From: Acetobacter sp. | GTDB lineage: Bacteria; Pseudomonadota; Alphaproteobacteria; Acetobacterales; Acetobacteraceae | Direction of reading: 5' to 3' | DNA length: 64,000 nucleotides | Assembly (NCBI RefSeq): GCF_022483985.1 | Contig: NZ_JAKVME010000001.1 | Coordinates: 744,001 to 808,000 of the forward strand | Shown: piece after piece, positions 35,442 through 46,381 of the stretch | Position numbering within the stretch: position 1 is the first letter of the stretch | How the letters are laid out: each line of letters opens with the position of its first letter | Position numbers and translations under genes: made by a program | The notes under the pieces: model-generated | The model's input: the letters and a program-made list of their open reading frames with translations, nothing else | Databases searched by the model: none | What the model was told of the DNA's origin: nothing

Positions 35442-37232
35442 TTGTCTGTGTCTGATTTGCCTCTTTCTGCAAAAACGATTCCCGGTCTTGGTGACATTCT
35501 GTCCACCGGCACGCGCATTGTCGCGGGGGCATGGCCGTTTGGGGAGGCGGAAGAATTCCGCAATCTCAAAGTCCATATCATGGGCACGACAACCACCGAC
35601 ATGCTGGCGCGGGCGATTGCCATCGGCTGCGTGCAGGAGAAGGTCCGTCCGCATATCACGCAGTCTCTGTATGGCTCCTTCATGCAGGATGTGCTGAACC
35701 CGGCTTCCGAGTTTTACAGCATCAAACCGGATATCGCGGTCATCGTTTCGGACTGGCGCAGTCTGGTGGCGGATATTCCGGCCAGCACAAGCGAGGAAGA
35801 CGTCTCCACTCTCATCGACAGGAAGGCGAATGAAATCCTGTCGATGTGGCGACGCATCAGCCAGAATTGTGGCGCGAAGATCATTCACCATTTTCCGCCG
35901 CCGCCGCAGTTCCGTCTGACCGGCATCGCCGAGCAGTATCTGCCGTCATCCTATACCAATCAGCTTCAGCAGCTTCTCAGAAGATTGTGGGCCGCCGAGA
36001 CATTCGGTGTGCAGATCATTGATTTCGGTCGCTTTGCGCTGGAATACGGCAATGGCGCAGCCTTTGCCCCCAGAAGCTGGTACAGCGCCAAGCTGCCGAT
36101 CGAAAACAGCGCTCTGCCTGCTTACGTTCCTCTGTTCCGCTCTGCTTTGCGCGGCGCTCTGAACACGGCGAAAAAGGCTCTGGTTCTCGATCTCGACAAC
36201 ACGCTCTGGGGTGGCGTGATCGGCGATGATGGTGTGGACGGTATCAAGATCGGTAGCGGTGATGCCGTATCCGAGGCTTATGCGGCCTTCCAGAGCTATG
36301 TGAAGCTTCTTGCCGATCGCGGGATCATTCTCGCCGTGTGCAGCAAGAACAATCCTGACATTGCGAAGACCGGTTTTGACAAGCCGGGCAGCATTCTCAA
36401 GGTCGGCGATTTCGCTGCTTTCGAAGCGTCATGGGACGACAAGGCCAACGGCCTGCGCAAGATCGCCAAGCAGTTGAATATCGGTCTCGACGCGCTGGTG
36501 TTCGTTGATGACAATCCGGCTGAATGCACGCTTGTCCGGCAGGAGCTTCCGCAAGTCAGCACCGTCCATCTGGATGGTGATCCGGCTGACTTCATCGCGC
36601 AGGTCGAGCAGGGCTACTGGTTCCAGTTCCAGAAATACAGCCGCGACGATTTTGCCAGGACGGAGGCTTACGCCATGCGTGCGGCGGCGCTTGCCGAGCA
36701 GGATGATGCGTCTGATCTGCCGTCCTACCTCCGCAGTCTGGACATGGCCGGGCAGGCCGTCCGTCCTTCGGAAGGTCAGATCGAGCGTGTCGTGCAACTG
36801 GGGCAGAAAACCAACCAGTTCAACCTTCTGACACAGCGATTTGACGAGCAGACTGTCCGTGATTTCATGACGGATGACGGCAATGTCGTTCTGGCCTGCT
36901 CCCTGAAGGACAAGTTCGGCGATCATGGTCTGGTTTCGGTTCTGATTGCTCAGAAGCAGAACGATGATCTCGATATTGCCGAATGGACGATGAGCTGCCG
37001 CGTCTTCTCCCGCACTTTCGAGCAGTTCATCATGAATGAGTTGATCCGGATCGCTCAGGAAAAGAATGTCCACCGGATTGTGGGACGTTTCAAGGCGACC
37101 GCCAAGAATAGTGTTGTGGCAGACCTGTATGAACGTCTCGGCTTCGCGCGCGACGGCGATGAACAGTGGGTTCTGGAACTGGCTGGTGTAACAGAGCCGC
37201 TGGAGACTTATGTGACACCGGTTTCTGCATAA
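35442..37232 (+). CDS. FkbH-like HAD-family protein with C-terminal acyltransferase-like domain
   Basis: A 596-residue protein. The N-terminal about 230 residues resemble an SGNH-like fold. The central HAD phosphatase domain has the nucleophile motif LDLDNTLWGGVIGDDG (Asp250, Asp252), CSKNN and FVDDNPAE. The C-terminal part (from about 440) resembles a GNAT acyltransferase (FGDHGLVSVL, then VHRIVGRFKATAKN). FkbH enzymes form glyceryl-ACP from 1,3-bisphosphoglycerate in polyketide pathways, and relatives occur in cell-surface glycan loci. Coupled to an ACP gene here, it probably makes an acyl-ACP for modifying a surface polymer. Start codon at 35442 (GTG region) is behind AGGAG. Confidence 0.88.
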   Translation: MSVSDLPLSAKTIPGLGDILSTGTRIVAGAWPFGEAEEFRNLKVHIMGTTTTDMLARAIAIGCVQEKVRPHITQSLYGSFMQDVLNPASEFYSIKPDIAVIVSDWRSLVADIPASTSEEDVSTLIDRKANEILSMWRRISQNCGAKIIHHFPPPPQFRLTGIAEQYLPSSYTNQLQQLLRRLWAAETFGVQIIDFGRFALEYGNGAAFAPRSWYSAKLPIENSALPAYVPLFRSALRGALNTAKKALVLDLDNTLWGGVIGDDGVDGIKIGSGDAVSEAYAAFQSYVKLLADRGIILAVCSKNNPDIAKTGFDKPGSILKVGDFAAFEASWDDKANGLRKIAKQLNIGLDALVFVDDNPAECTLVRQELPQVSTVHLDGDPADFIAQVEQGYWFQFQKYSRDDFARTEAYAMRAAALAEQDDASDLPSYLRSLDMAGQAVRPSEGQIERVVQLGQKTNQFNLLTQRFDEQTVRDFMTDDGNVVLACSLKDKFGDHGLVSVLIAQKQNDDLDIAEWTMSCRVFSRTFEQFIMNELIRIAQEKNVHRIVGRFKATAKNSVVADLYERLGFARDGDEQWVLELAGVTEPLETYVTPVSA

Positions 37233-37249
37233 AGCTTTCTGAAATGGAG

Positions 37250-37286
37250 AAAGGCCTCAGGGTGATTTCGCTCTGAGGCCTTTTTT
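37250..37286. terminator. Bidirectional terminator between FkbH and the DUF1796-type gene
   Basis: AAAGGCCTCAG (37250-37260) pairs with CTGAGGCCTTT (37273-37283), followed by more Ts. It serves the plus-strand operon and probably, more weakly, the convergent gene. Confidence 0.88.
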
Positions 37287-37325
37287 ATACTGCCATGTAT
37301 GCAGTTTTCAGTGCTGTCCTGATTG

Positions 37326-38645
37326 TCAGACGTATGACAACCAGGTGATAGCGTCTTGTTTCCTGTCCATCCGGTCAAGTTCGTTTTTGATAGCTGCTGT
37401 GATCCGGATATCGAAGGCAAGCCCTTCATCTCTCGTGAAATTGGTGATTTCGTTCCAAGTGTAGTCGAACGGAAACGGGATGTGGAAATAGGTGACATTC
37501 CGGGATTCCGGACATTCCTGAACCTGACGGTTGCAGTTCAGAACGAGAAGTCGTGAAGCGTTCTTTTCAAGGATTTTTTCCATGCTGTGGACAAATTCAG
37601 GCAGGTCGCACTCACCCGCTATGGCGTAGACAAGCAGGCAGTTGCTCCTGCGCCACATATCCTGAAAGGCATCTATCTTCTTGTTGATCAGAGAGAAGAA
37701 ATTCTTGTGGTCAGCGCCGATGAGCGTGCGACCGCGCTCGTGGCCAAAATGAACGCCGCTGGGACGATGCATCATTCTTGGAGCGCCGGCCGGGTCCTGG
37801 CTTTCATAATAGTTTTCCGGATTTCGAAAGCTCTCAAAATCACTAAGCAGAGCTTCTGCGGCTGAGTTCCGTCCGAAAGCGCCAAGATCGAAAATCGTTA
37901 TGGCGTCTGGGTCGCCGATATATTTCAGCAGACCCCAGCGATTTGCTATTGAGTAGGGTAGGCAGTTCTGTCCGAGGGACAGGATTTGTGTCGTGTTTCC
38001 GCTGCAAGACAGCCTCTTCCGATTCCAGAGAGCTGATTCGGCGATGACACGGAGATTGGCATAATTGATGCCATCAAGAACCGGGTTCCCGGGATCACAG
38101 CGTTTGAGGAAGATGTTGCAAAGCTCAATCTGGCGCTCAAAATCGCCGATTGTTTCAAGAGCGAAGTAGAGCGCCGCGCCACACTGATCGAACCGTGTCA
38201 GCACATCCCAGTATCTGGCGAGAACGGCTCTGATCGCACCGAATTCCTTCTTCTCGACGAGAGGGAGAAAAATCTCGGTTACAACCGGCAGGTAGGATAA
38301 ATCCGCACGTGGATCATGCTGTCTGAGCACGGCATTGCGTCGCCGGATACATTCATCCCAGTCGGCTCGGGCGTCAAAGGCGCGTGTCCAGCCCAGTGTG
38401 AAGCCGACATCGTCAGCGAATGCCCTGTAACAGAACTCTGTACATTCATCCGCTTTCTGCGTCAGACGGGCATGTTGCAGGGCAGACAAATACTGCCACC
38501 AGATTCCCCGATCATCAGGAAAACTTTTTGCAAGGCTCTCAAATATATCGCACGCTTCTTCGTAATCGCCATCCTCCATGAGTTCCATCGCCGCACGGAA
38601 TCCTGACGATTTATCTTCCTCGGAAACAGGAATATCTTCTGACAC
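37326..38645 (-). CDS. TPR-like protein fused to a DUF1796 (putative papain-like cysteine peptidase) domain
   Basis: A 439-residue protein from a GTG at 38645 with GGGGAG 8 bases upstream. Residues 1-200 are helical and TPR-like (AMELMEDGDYEEACDIFESL). From about residue 220, SLGQNCLPYSIANRWGLL, then ITIFDLGAFG, GVHFGHERG and a tail NVTYFHIPFPFDYTW match the DUF1796 pattern, where the Cys, His and Asp suggest a cysteine-protease-like or acyl-transfer triad. It converges with the ACP/FkbH pair. Relatives often lie in polysaccharide clusters, so a role in transferring a group from ACP to a glycan is conceivable. Function unproven. Confidence 0.7.
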   Translation of the reverse strand: MSEDIPVSEEDKSSGFRAAMELMEDGDYEEACDIFESLAKSFPDDRGIWWQYLSALQHARLTQKADECTEFCYRAFADDVGFTLGWTRAFDARADWDECIRRRNAVLRQHDPRADLSYLPVVTEIFLPLVEKKEFGAIRAVLARYWDVLTRFDQCGAALYFALETIGDFERQIELCNIFLKRCDPGNPVLDGINYANLRVIAESALWNRKRLSCSGNTTQILSLGQNCLPYSIANRWGLLKYIGDPDAITIFDLGAFGRNSAAEALLSDFESFRNPENYYESQDPAGAPRMMHRPSGVHFGHERGRTLIGADHKNFFSLINKKIDAFQDMWRRSNCLLVYAIAGECDLPEFVHSMEKILEKNASRLLVLNCNRQVQECPESRNVTYFHIPFPFDYTWNEITNFTRDEGLAFDIRITAAIKNELDRMDRKQDAITWLSYV

Positions 38646-38865
38646 GAGAGTTTCTCCCCAACGGCCCGCACACTGCCTGACATGGTTTCAAAAGGTAAAT
38701 GGGACAAGCCGGGGCAGACCACTACAAAACTGAGTGGTATCGGCAGGCGGCGTCAGGCAATGATGCGTGATGAAATCCATGTTGGTACAGGATTGTAACA
38801 ACAGATTCGGACGAGTTGATACATAACGTGAGTTAAACGTGATGCTGGAGGGTGAGCCATTTCCT

Positions 38866-38893
38866 TGCGGAGACGAAAGGCATAAGATATAAT
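38866..38893 (+). promoter_or_regulatory. Sigma-70-type promoter of the small gene at 38935
   Basis: TTGCGG (38866-38871) and TATAAT (38888-38893) are separated by 16 bases, giving a near-consensus promoter with transcription starting near 38900. Confidence 0.6.
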
Positions 38894-38901
38894 CATCGAG
38901 T

Positions 38902-38920
38902 TGCAAATGATTATCAATTC
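38902..38920 (+). promoter_or_regulatory. Fur-like operator
   Basis: GCAAATGATTATCAATT overlaps the predicted transcription start and resembles the Fur-box core (ATGATAATCATTA; about 10 of 13 positions). A Fur- or Mur-type repressor bound here would block the promoter just upstream. Resemblance only. Confidence 0.4.
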
Positions 38921-38934
38921 TAAGGATAAACAAA

Positions 38935-39177
38935 GTGGTCGATAGCAGTCGGATAGCGAGAAACTGCGAAAGGGCTGTGATCACGGCTTATCAGGAGCTG
39001 AAGCTGGTCGGAACAAATGATGTTTCCGCCTTCAATGCCTGCACGACTCTCTACCGCATCCACCATCCGGAATCGTCCCTCAATGAAGCAAGGCGTCTGG
39101 TCTCCGAGTGGATTGATCATCATGTCGTAAAGAAAAGCAATGAACCGACAGAAGGCTGTGACTGCGTCGTAAAATAG
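38935..39177 (+). CDS. Small hypothetical protein, possibly iron-regulated
   Basis: An 80-residue helical protein from a GTG at 38935 with AAGGAT 7 bases upstream. It has a pattern of amphipathic helices (CERAVITAYQELKLVG, then SSLNEARRLVSEWIDHH) and two cysteines at the C terminus (CDCVVK). No family recognised. The preceding promoter and Fur-like box suggest regulation by metal availability, an inference. Confidence 0.6.
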   Translation: MVDSSRIARNCERAVITAYQELKLVGTNDVSAFNACTTLYRIHHPESSLNEARRLVSEWIDHHVVKKSNEPTEGCDCVVK

Positions 39178-39429
39178 GCCGCATTTTCCTGTTTGGTAGT
39201 GTCATTGCAACCCGTTCTTTCCAGCCGACCAGATCACGGTTGTACCGGTCTGGTTGAAGAGCATTTGCCTGTTTGGGGAAACGCTCATTGAGCTTTCCTG
39301 TGGTTCGGAAAGCCTCCAGACATCCCTTGATGTCATCTCCGCCGACATGAATGCGTAACGCTGTTCAGGCTCATTTCAGCGAGGAGACTGGCTGTTCGCC
39401 CCGCTTTCCGTGCAAGACGTAATCGCAAT
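39178..39429 (-). other. Possible gene relic on the minus strand
   Basis: Between about 39190 and 39360 a minus-strand frame looks protein-like, including DDIKGCLEAFRTTGKLNER and ALQPDRYNRDLVGWKERV. A stop codon lies just before it and no start codon is usable. It may be a fragment of a lost gene; I cannot name the family. Confidence 0.3.
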
Positions 39430-39466
39430 AAAAAAGGAGGCCACCTTTCGGGTGGCCTCCTTTTTT
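39430..39466. terminator. Perfect bidirectional terminator downstream of gltA
   Basis: AAAAAAGGAGGCCACC pairs perfectly with GGTGGCCTCCTTTTTT around TTTCG. It ends gltA transcription (minus strand) and could also stop plus-strand transcripts. Confidence 0.95.
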
Positions 39467-39482
39467 CGGTCATCAGGGTCTT

Positions 39483-40775
39483 TCAGCCGCGCTTGTCCAG
39501 TTCGACAAAACCGCGTTCTGCATAACCGGTGTAGAGCTGACGGGGACGGCTGATACGCTGCCCGGGTTCCTCGATCATTTCCTTCCACTGGCTGATCCAG
39601 CCTGTGGTGCGGGCGACCGCGAACAGCACGGTGAACATGCTGGTGGGAATGCCCATCGCCTTCAGGATGATGCCGGAATAGAAATCGACATTCGGATAGA
39701 GCTTGCGCTGCACGAAATAGTCGTCGCTGAGAGCGATATTTTCCAGCTCAACGGCCAGATCGAGTTCCGGATCATCCTTGATGCCGAGTTCCGACAGCAC
39801 TTCATGACAGGTCGCCTGCATGATTTTCGCGCGTGGGTCGAAATTCTTGTAGACGCGATGTCCGAAGCCCATGAGCTTCACGCCGCTGTTCTTGTCTTTC
39901 ACCTTGGAGATGAAGTCAGGGATGTTGTCCTTGGAGCCGATGCTGGCCAGCATTTTCAGCACGGCTTCATTGGCGCCGCCATGAGCCGGTCCCCACAGAG
40001 CCGCGATGCCGGCGGCGATACAGGCGAACGGGTTGGCGCCGGTTGAGCCGGCCAGACGCACTGTCGAGGTCGAGGCGTTCTGCTCGTGATCGGCATGGAG
40101 GATGAGAATACGGTTCATGGCGCGCGCCAGAACCGGGTTCACCTTGTAGGGCTCGGAGGGGCGGGCGAACATCATCGAGAGAAAATTCTCGGCGTAGTTC
40201 AGATCGTTGCGCGGATAAACGAACGGCTCGCCAACCGTGTATTTGTAAGCCCATGCGGCAATCGTCGGGATTTTGGCGATCAGACGCATGGCCGAAAGGT
40301 CACGACTCTCTTTTCTGGAGATGTCGTTGGCGTCCGGATAGAAGGCGGACAGGGCGCCGACCGTGCCGCACAGGATCGCCATCGGGTGGGCGTCACGGCG
40401 GTAGCCGTTGAAGAAGTTGCGAATCTGCTCATGCAGCAGGGTATGATTCGTGAGGGTGTTCACGAAGGAATCATGCTGCTGCTTGTTGGGCAGTTCCCCG
40501 TTGAGAAGCAGGTAAACCACTTCCGGATAGGACGCGTGCTCAGCGAGCTGTTCGATAGGGTAACCCCGATGCAGCAGGATGCCCTTGTCACCATCAATGA
40601 AGGTAATCTTGCTTTCGCAAGAGGCGGTCTCGCCATAGCCAGGGTCGAACGTGAAAACGCCCGTATCATGGGTCAGACGACGAATATCGACGACATCCGG
40701 CCCCAGAATGCCCTTGAGAACCGGCAGTTCCGCCGACTTGTCTCCGATTTTGATGCTGGCAGTTGTACCCGTCAC
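39483..40775 (-). CDS. gltA: Type II citrate synthase (AarA-type)
   Basis: Condenses acetyl-CoA and oxaloacetate, the entry to the citric acid cycle. The 430-residue length and the N-terminal segment with [19 protein letters not shown] identify the hexameric, gram-negative type II enzyme. Catalytic residues lie in [10 protein letters not shown] (His), [14 protein letters not shown] (His) and the Asp of [12 protein letters not shown]. Translation starts at a GTG (40775), supported by GGAGG 6 bases upstream. In Acetobacter aceti the orthologue aarA is one of the acetic-acid-resistance genes, and aarC lies about 2.3 kb away here. Confidence 0.97.
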   Translation of the reverse strand: MTGTTASIKIGDKSAELPVLKGILGPDVVDIRRLTHDTGVFTFDPGYGETASCESKITFIDGDKGILLHRGYPIEQLAEHASYPEVVYLLLNGELPNKQQHDSFVNTLTNHTLLHEQIRNFFNGYRRDAHPMAILCGTVGALSAFYPDANDISRKESRDLSAMRLIAKIPTIAAWAYKYTVGEPFVYPRNDLNYAENFLSMMFARPSEPYKVNPVLARAMNRILILHADHEQNASTSTVRLAGSTGANPFACIAAGIAALWGPAHGGANEAVLKMLASIGSKDNIPDFISKVKDKNSGVKLMGFGHRVYKNFDPRAKIMQATCHEVLSELGIKDDPELDLAVELENIALSDDYFVQRKLYPNVDFYSGIILKAMGIPTSMFTVLFAVARTTGWISQWKEMIEEPGQRISRPRQLYTGYAERGFVELDKRG

Positions 40776-40937
40776 AGCTTCCTCCGACGCGCTCGATGGC
40801 GCTACTTCTGAAACGATCTTGCCACACGTCTGACAGACGGTGGCGTCAAAAATGAATGTCTCCGATCACGAGCGAAATCGGAACCCTGCAATCAGGTCAC
40901 CTTGTTGCGAGGCATGGTTTTATCGCCGGATTTCCGC

Positions 40938-41477
40938 TCAATTTTGCGAGAACGATTCCATCCACGCGGTTTTCGGCCCCAGAGATTTCCATGCCAGAGC
41001 TATGGTTTCCCGCTCCTCCACCTCGACATTGAAGGTCGCAAGCGTTCCGAGTTCGAAATCAGACTCGAGAGCAACCTCCACGCCATTCAGGTAGCGGGCG
41101 AGGGCCGGGAGCCCCGGATTGTGGCCCACCAATAGAATCGTATGCACAGAATCCGGCGTTGCCCGGAGACGCGCGAGCAGCTCGTCGGGGGCCGCGAGAT
41201 ACAGGGTCGGCTCGATGCGGATTTCGGGCCGGGCGTTGCGTCCGAACGGAAGCAGCCCGGCATAGGTCTGGCGGGTCCGCATGGCCGGACTGCACAGCAC
41301 CAGATCCGGGACGAGACCCGCCCGGCGCATGCTCTCCCCGCGTTGTCTTGCCATGCGATGACCGACATCTGTCAGCGGACGTGCGAGATCGGCTTTCGTG
41401 CTCATGTCACCACCTTCGGGTGGTGCGGCCTCGCAATGTCTGAGCAGCAGGAGGCGATGGGCGACCGGTTTAATCAT
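40938..41477 (-). CDS. SixA-like histidine phosphatase
   Basis: A 179-residue protein from ATG 41477 (MIKPVAHRLL). LLLLRHCEA is the phosphohistidine-loop motif (RH with Cys in place of the usual Gly or Ala), with Arg in CSPAMRTRQT and His in LLVGHNPGLP. SixA removes phosphate from phosphohistidine proteins such as PTS components. It overlaps aroQ by 8 bases. A gene of this type occurs beside citrate synthase in the Acetobacter aar region as I recall it, so its placement downstream of aroQ and beside gltA is typical. Confidence 0.85.
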   Translation of the reverse strand: MIKPVAHRLLLLRHCEAAPPEGGDMSTKADLARPLTDVGHRMARQRGESMRRAGLVPDLVLCSPAMRTRQTYAGLLPFGRNARPEIRIEPTLYLAAPDELLARLRATPDSVHTILLVGHNPGLPALARYLNGVEVALESDFELGTLATFNVEVEERETIALAWKSLGPKTAWMESFSQN

Positions 41478-41832
41478 TGCTGACAGATCCCACAGTGGCG
41501 TCCGTCTGTCTGGCAATGGCCTCATGATGCCGGATGACTTCGCTGATGATGAAATTCAGGAATTTCTCGGCAAAGTCAGGGTCCAGCTTGGCGTCCTTCG
41601 CCAGTTGCCTGAGCCGAGTGATCTGGCGCTTCTCTCTCGACGGATCGGCTGGCGGCATCCGGTAGCGGGCTTTCAATTCGCCGACGGCCTGCGTGCAGCG
41701 GAACCGCTCGGCCAGAATCGCCACGAGCGCCATGTCGATATTGTCGATGCTCTGACGGAGCGCCGCCAGCTCGGCATTCTGTCGGCTGAGACTGTCGGTG
41801 GAAGGAGTCGTGTCAGAGGAGGCAGAAGTCAC
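41470..41832 (-). CDS. aroQ: Chorismate mutase, AroQ class
   Basis: A 120-residue all-helical enzyme converting chorismate to prephenate for Phe/Tyr synthesis. The pattern LRQSIDNIDMALVAILAER, then GELKARYRMPPADPSREKR and the C-terminal FLNFIISEVIRHHEAIAR matches the AroQ fold with its catalytic Arg, Lys and Glu. The first 20 residues are Ser/Thr-rich. Translation starts at a GTG with AGGA upstream. It overlaps the sixA-like gene. Confidence 0.9.
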   Translation of the reverse strand: MTSASSDTTPSTDSLSRQNAELAALRQSIDNIDMALVAILAERFRCTQAVGELKARYRMPPADPSREKRQITRLRQLAKDAKLDPDFAEKFLNFIISEVIRHHEAIARQTDATVGSVSND

Positions 41833-41985
41833 GCCATTTGGTCCTGTTGTGTCATGTGTCCCGGACCTTCCTTGACGCCGGAAGACGTGGCTGGTCGGGA
41901 CGATTGAGAATCGGCTGTGTCATCATGCCGCGAGCAGAGAGAACAGGGCAACGGGCCGTCTGCGGGTTTGTGATAAAATCACGTC

Positions 41986-42735
41986 TCAGAAAAACGATGA
42001 CGGTGGGGGATAGTCGGGGATGTCACGGACTTCATCAGGCAGATCAATCCATGCCAGATGGCCGCCTTTTCCTGCCCCTGTATCGACAAAAACCGCGGCT
42101 CCGCCAGCACGTCCATGCTTCACCCAAGGCCTTCCGTCCGTGGAACGTCGATCATGGCCGCAGTAAACAGTGTGTCCCATGGGGATATGGTCCACCCAGT
42201 TCAGGCGGCGTTCCGGATAACCGTCAGGCTGGGTTTTTCCCGTTACCTCACCGAAAAGGGCGCGTGAGAGCAGAGGTGAGACATTATCCAGACCGGAGGG
42301 CGCGGTTTCTTCCAGCATGCCGGTATGAAAAGCCGCATGGACAAATATCCTGCGGCCGATCCGCAGCCATGTGGGGGCGTCTTTCAGAAGCGGGAGCAGG
42401 GCTTCCCGGATATCCGCGTTTCTTGGTTCATGAATCTGCTCCAGTGTTGCTTCCAGAGGAGGATCGCGTCGCAGCTTTCGGCCCATGAGGGCGCGTCCCA
42501 GCTTGCGGTCATGATTTCCCAGAAGGAAAAGGCCTCTTTCTTTCTGGATGATGTCAGCCATCAGTCGGAGCGTGCCGGCGCTGTCGGGACCGTAATCGAC
42601 CAGGTCGCCCAACTGGATGATGAAGCGATCGGTTGCGGCGGCGTGGCGGAACGCATCCAGATCACCATGCACGTCTCCTACGACGCGAATGCGTCGACCG
42701 GCGATACGGTGCTGTAAGTCTCTCTGGTCATACAT
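41986..42735 (-). CDS. Calcineurin-type metallophosphoesterase
   Basis: A 249-residue PPP-like phosphatase. Metal-binding motifs in order are GDVHGD, GDLVDYGPDS, LLGNHD, a His in FVHAAFH and GHDRRSTDG, followed by FVDTGAGKGG. Such enzymes dephosphorylate serine/threonine phosphoproteins or hydrolyse diadenosine tetraphosphate; the family signature does not decide. No signal peptide. It stands alone between aroQ and the aarC upstream region. Confidence 0.88.
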   Translation of the reverse strand: MYDQRDLQHRIAGRRIRVVGDVHGDLDAFRHAAATDRFIIQLGDLVDYGPDSAGTLRLMADIIQKERGLFLLGNHDRKLGRALMGRKLRRDPPLEATLEQIHEPRNADIREALLPLLKDAPTWLRIGRRIFVHAAFHTGMLEETAPSGLDNVSPLLSRALFGEVTGKTQPDGYPERRLNWVDHIPMGHTVYCGHDRRSTDGRPWVKHGRAGGAAVFVDTGAGKGGHLAWIDLPDEVRDIPDYPPPSSFF

Positions 42736-44631
<1,896 letters not shown>

Positions 44632-44656
44632 AGCGCACTGCTTTCTATTGAAAGTG

Positions 44657-44686
44657 AAAAGGGCGTTCCGTAAGGACGCCCTTTTT
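44657..44686 (+). terminator. Rho-independent terminator of aarC
   Basis: AAAAGGGCGT pairs with ACGCCCTTTT around TCCGTAAGG, with a trailing T. Confidence 0.92.
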
Positions 44687-44793
44687 CGATTGCTTCTGTT
44701 TTGAGTATTGCCATTGGCGATTTAGCCAGTATTTTTCTGCTCAAGAAAACAAAGATATTCCGTCAACGTTTTCTGTAAATTTTGAGCGAATTA

Positions 44794-45882
44794 ATGCAGG
44801 TAGCAGATAAAATGGATACTTTTCCTGATCATGAAAATAAATCAAGAAAGGTAAATCATATTCAGGCATTGGATGGGCTTCGGGGTCTTGCTGCGTTTAT
44901 GGTTGTTTATGGGCATATGAGTGCCTCTGATTTTTCCATGAATACTGGTGTTTTGTTTGCTGTTGGTAATTATGGTGTTCTTTTATTCTTTGTTTTGAGT
45001 GGATTTTTGATGGGTTATATTTATATAGGAAAGGAATTTACATTAAAATCTGTCAGAGCTTATCTTGTTGCACGTGTAGCTAGAATTGTCCCTCTTTATT
45101 ATATAACAATTCTATCTAGTTTTTTTGCTTTTGAAATGTGCAGTCATGATTTTGTCTATAAAATTGATATCTATCAATTGGTTAGAAGTTTTCTTTTTTT
45201 TGGGTCCGCGAGTGTTTTTTGGTCAATTGGGCCGGAGTTTCAGTTCTATGTTTTGTTTATAGGCGTATGGTTTTTTTTATCGCAAAAAAAACATACTCGA
45301 TTAAGCTGTGCAGTGTGTCTTGTTCCCTTACTTATTGGGATTTTTTTAATACGGCAAAAGCTTCCTGGAGTGTTTGTATTTTCAAAGTTGCATATCTTTT
45401 TGTTTGGTGTTTTTTTGGGAATGAATGCTGATTTCTTTTCTAATATTTTAAATAAAAAAATATTTCTTTATTTTCAGTCTATGTCTATATTATTTATATT
45501 TTTAATATTTTTTCCGGTTTCTGTATTTAGAAATATTATTTACAGTAATTTAAAGGATGATATCCTTCTATCGTTTTATTATCAAGATTTTGCAAAAATT
45601 TTTATGGCGGGATTTATTGTCTTTTCATTCTGTAAAAAAACAATTTTATCTAAGTATATTTTATCTAATAGAATTATAACTAATTTCGGAAAATTTAGTT
45701 TTTCTGTTTATTTGCTTCACTTCCCAATTTTGTGGTTTATATCTTATTTTGGAATAATCCATTACATTAATAATGTATTATCTATTTTGTTTTCAATTGC
45801 TGTTATATATTTTTTCTCTTTTTGTAGTTTTTATTTAATAGAGGCCCCACTTCAGAGGCTGGTGAAGGAAAAATTGTTATGA
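44794..45882 (+). CDS. Membrane acyltransferase (acyltransferase-3/OafA family), AT-rich
   Basis: A 362-residue integral membrane protein with about ten hydrophobic helices. The family start ALDGLRGLAAFMVVYGH carries the conserved His, and RVARIVPLYY is the second conserved block. Such enzymes add acetyl or other acyl groups to surface sugars at the membrane. Base composition is strikingly low in GC (9 of 60 in 45481-45540), unlike the surrounding DNA, so it was probably acquired. An ATG at 44812 and a TTG at 44782 are alternative starts; the ribosome-binding site is weak. Confidence 0.88.
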   Translation: MQVADKMDTFPDHENKSRKVNHIQALDGLRGLAAFMVVYGHMSASDFSMNTGVLFAVGNYGVLLFFVLSGFLMGYIYIGKEFTLKSVRAYLVARVARIVPLYYITILSSFFAFEMCSHDFVYKIDIYQLVRSFLFFGSASVFWSIGPEFQFYVLFIGVWFFLSQKKHTRLSCAVCLVPLLIGIFLIRQKLPGVFVFSKLHIFLFGVFLGMNADFFSNILNKKIFLYFQSMSILFIFLIFFPVSVFRNIIYSNLKDDILLSFYYQDFAKIFMAGFIVFSFCKKTILSKYILSNRIITNFGKFSFSVYLLHFPILWFISYFGIIHYINNVLSILFSIAVIYFFSFCSFYLIEAPLQRLVKEKLL

Positions 45883-45914
45883 CTGTTTTTTATTTAATTT
45901 TATGGCGTGTCGTC

Positions 45915-46238
45915 AGTTAGAGCCTGTTTGGAAAATCACGAGTGAGCATTTCTGCGCATGAGATTGGTGCCCATGGCGGCGAAGATCGTGGCCTGTGACA
46001 CGTCGACGCGGCGCTCGTAATCACGCCCGAGTCGTCGCCAGCGGGTCATCCAGCAAAAAGTCCTCTCGACCACCCATCGTCGTGGCAGGACCTCGAAGCC
46101 CTTTGCTCCGTCGTGGCGGCGGATGATCTCGACGATGAAATCCAGATAAGTCGTCTTGTTCATCAACTTCAGGCGGTTATATCGGCGGGTCAAATCAGCA
46201 GACCAGATACTCGCCTCGGTGAAACGTTTTTGACACAA
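45915..46238 (-). pseudogene. IS5-family transposase remnant (C-terminal part)
   Basis: About 100 codons survive, with the IS5-type C-terminal block [25 protein letters not shown] and the adjoining DYERRVD. The N-terminal catalytic half is missing and the first 25 residues look scrambled. The outer end near 45915 (GAGCCTGTTTGGAAAA) looks like the original insertion-sequence terminus; no matching repeat is found on the other side, so the element is truncated and immobile. It sits inside the AT-rich island. Confidence 0.8.
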
Positions 46239-46381
46239 GAAAATGAACCGAATTTCAGTTCGTGTCAGCGATCATACTGCTTGACTGACGACACGTCGTA
46301 ATATTTTCTTTCTTATAGAGTTTATCGAAATGTCCATTGTGCTATTTGGATTGTGTAGCCAAAATGCGCTAAAATATTCTC
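46239..46381. other. Spacer between IS remnant and glycerate kinase
   Basis: AT-rich 143-base spacer; presumably contains the promoter for the glycerate kinase gene. No gene seen. Confidence 0.35.
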
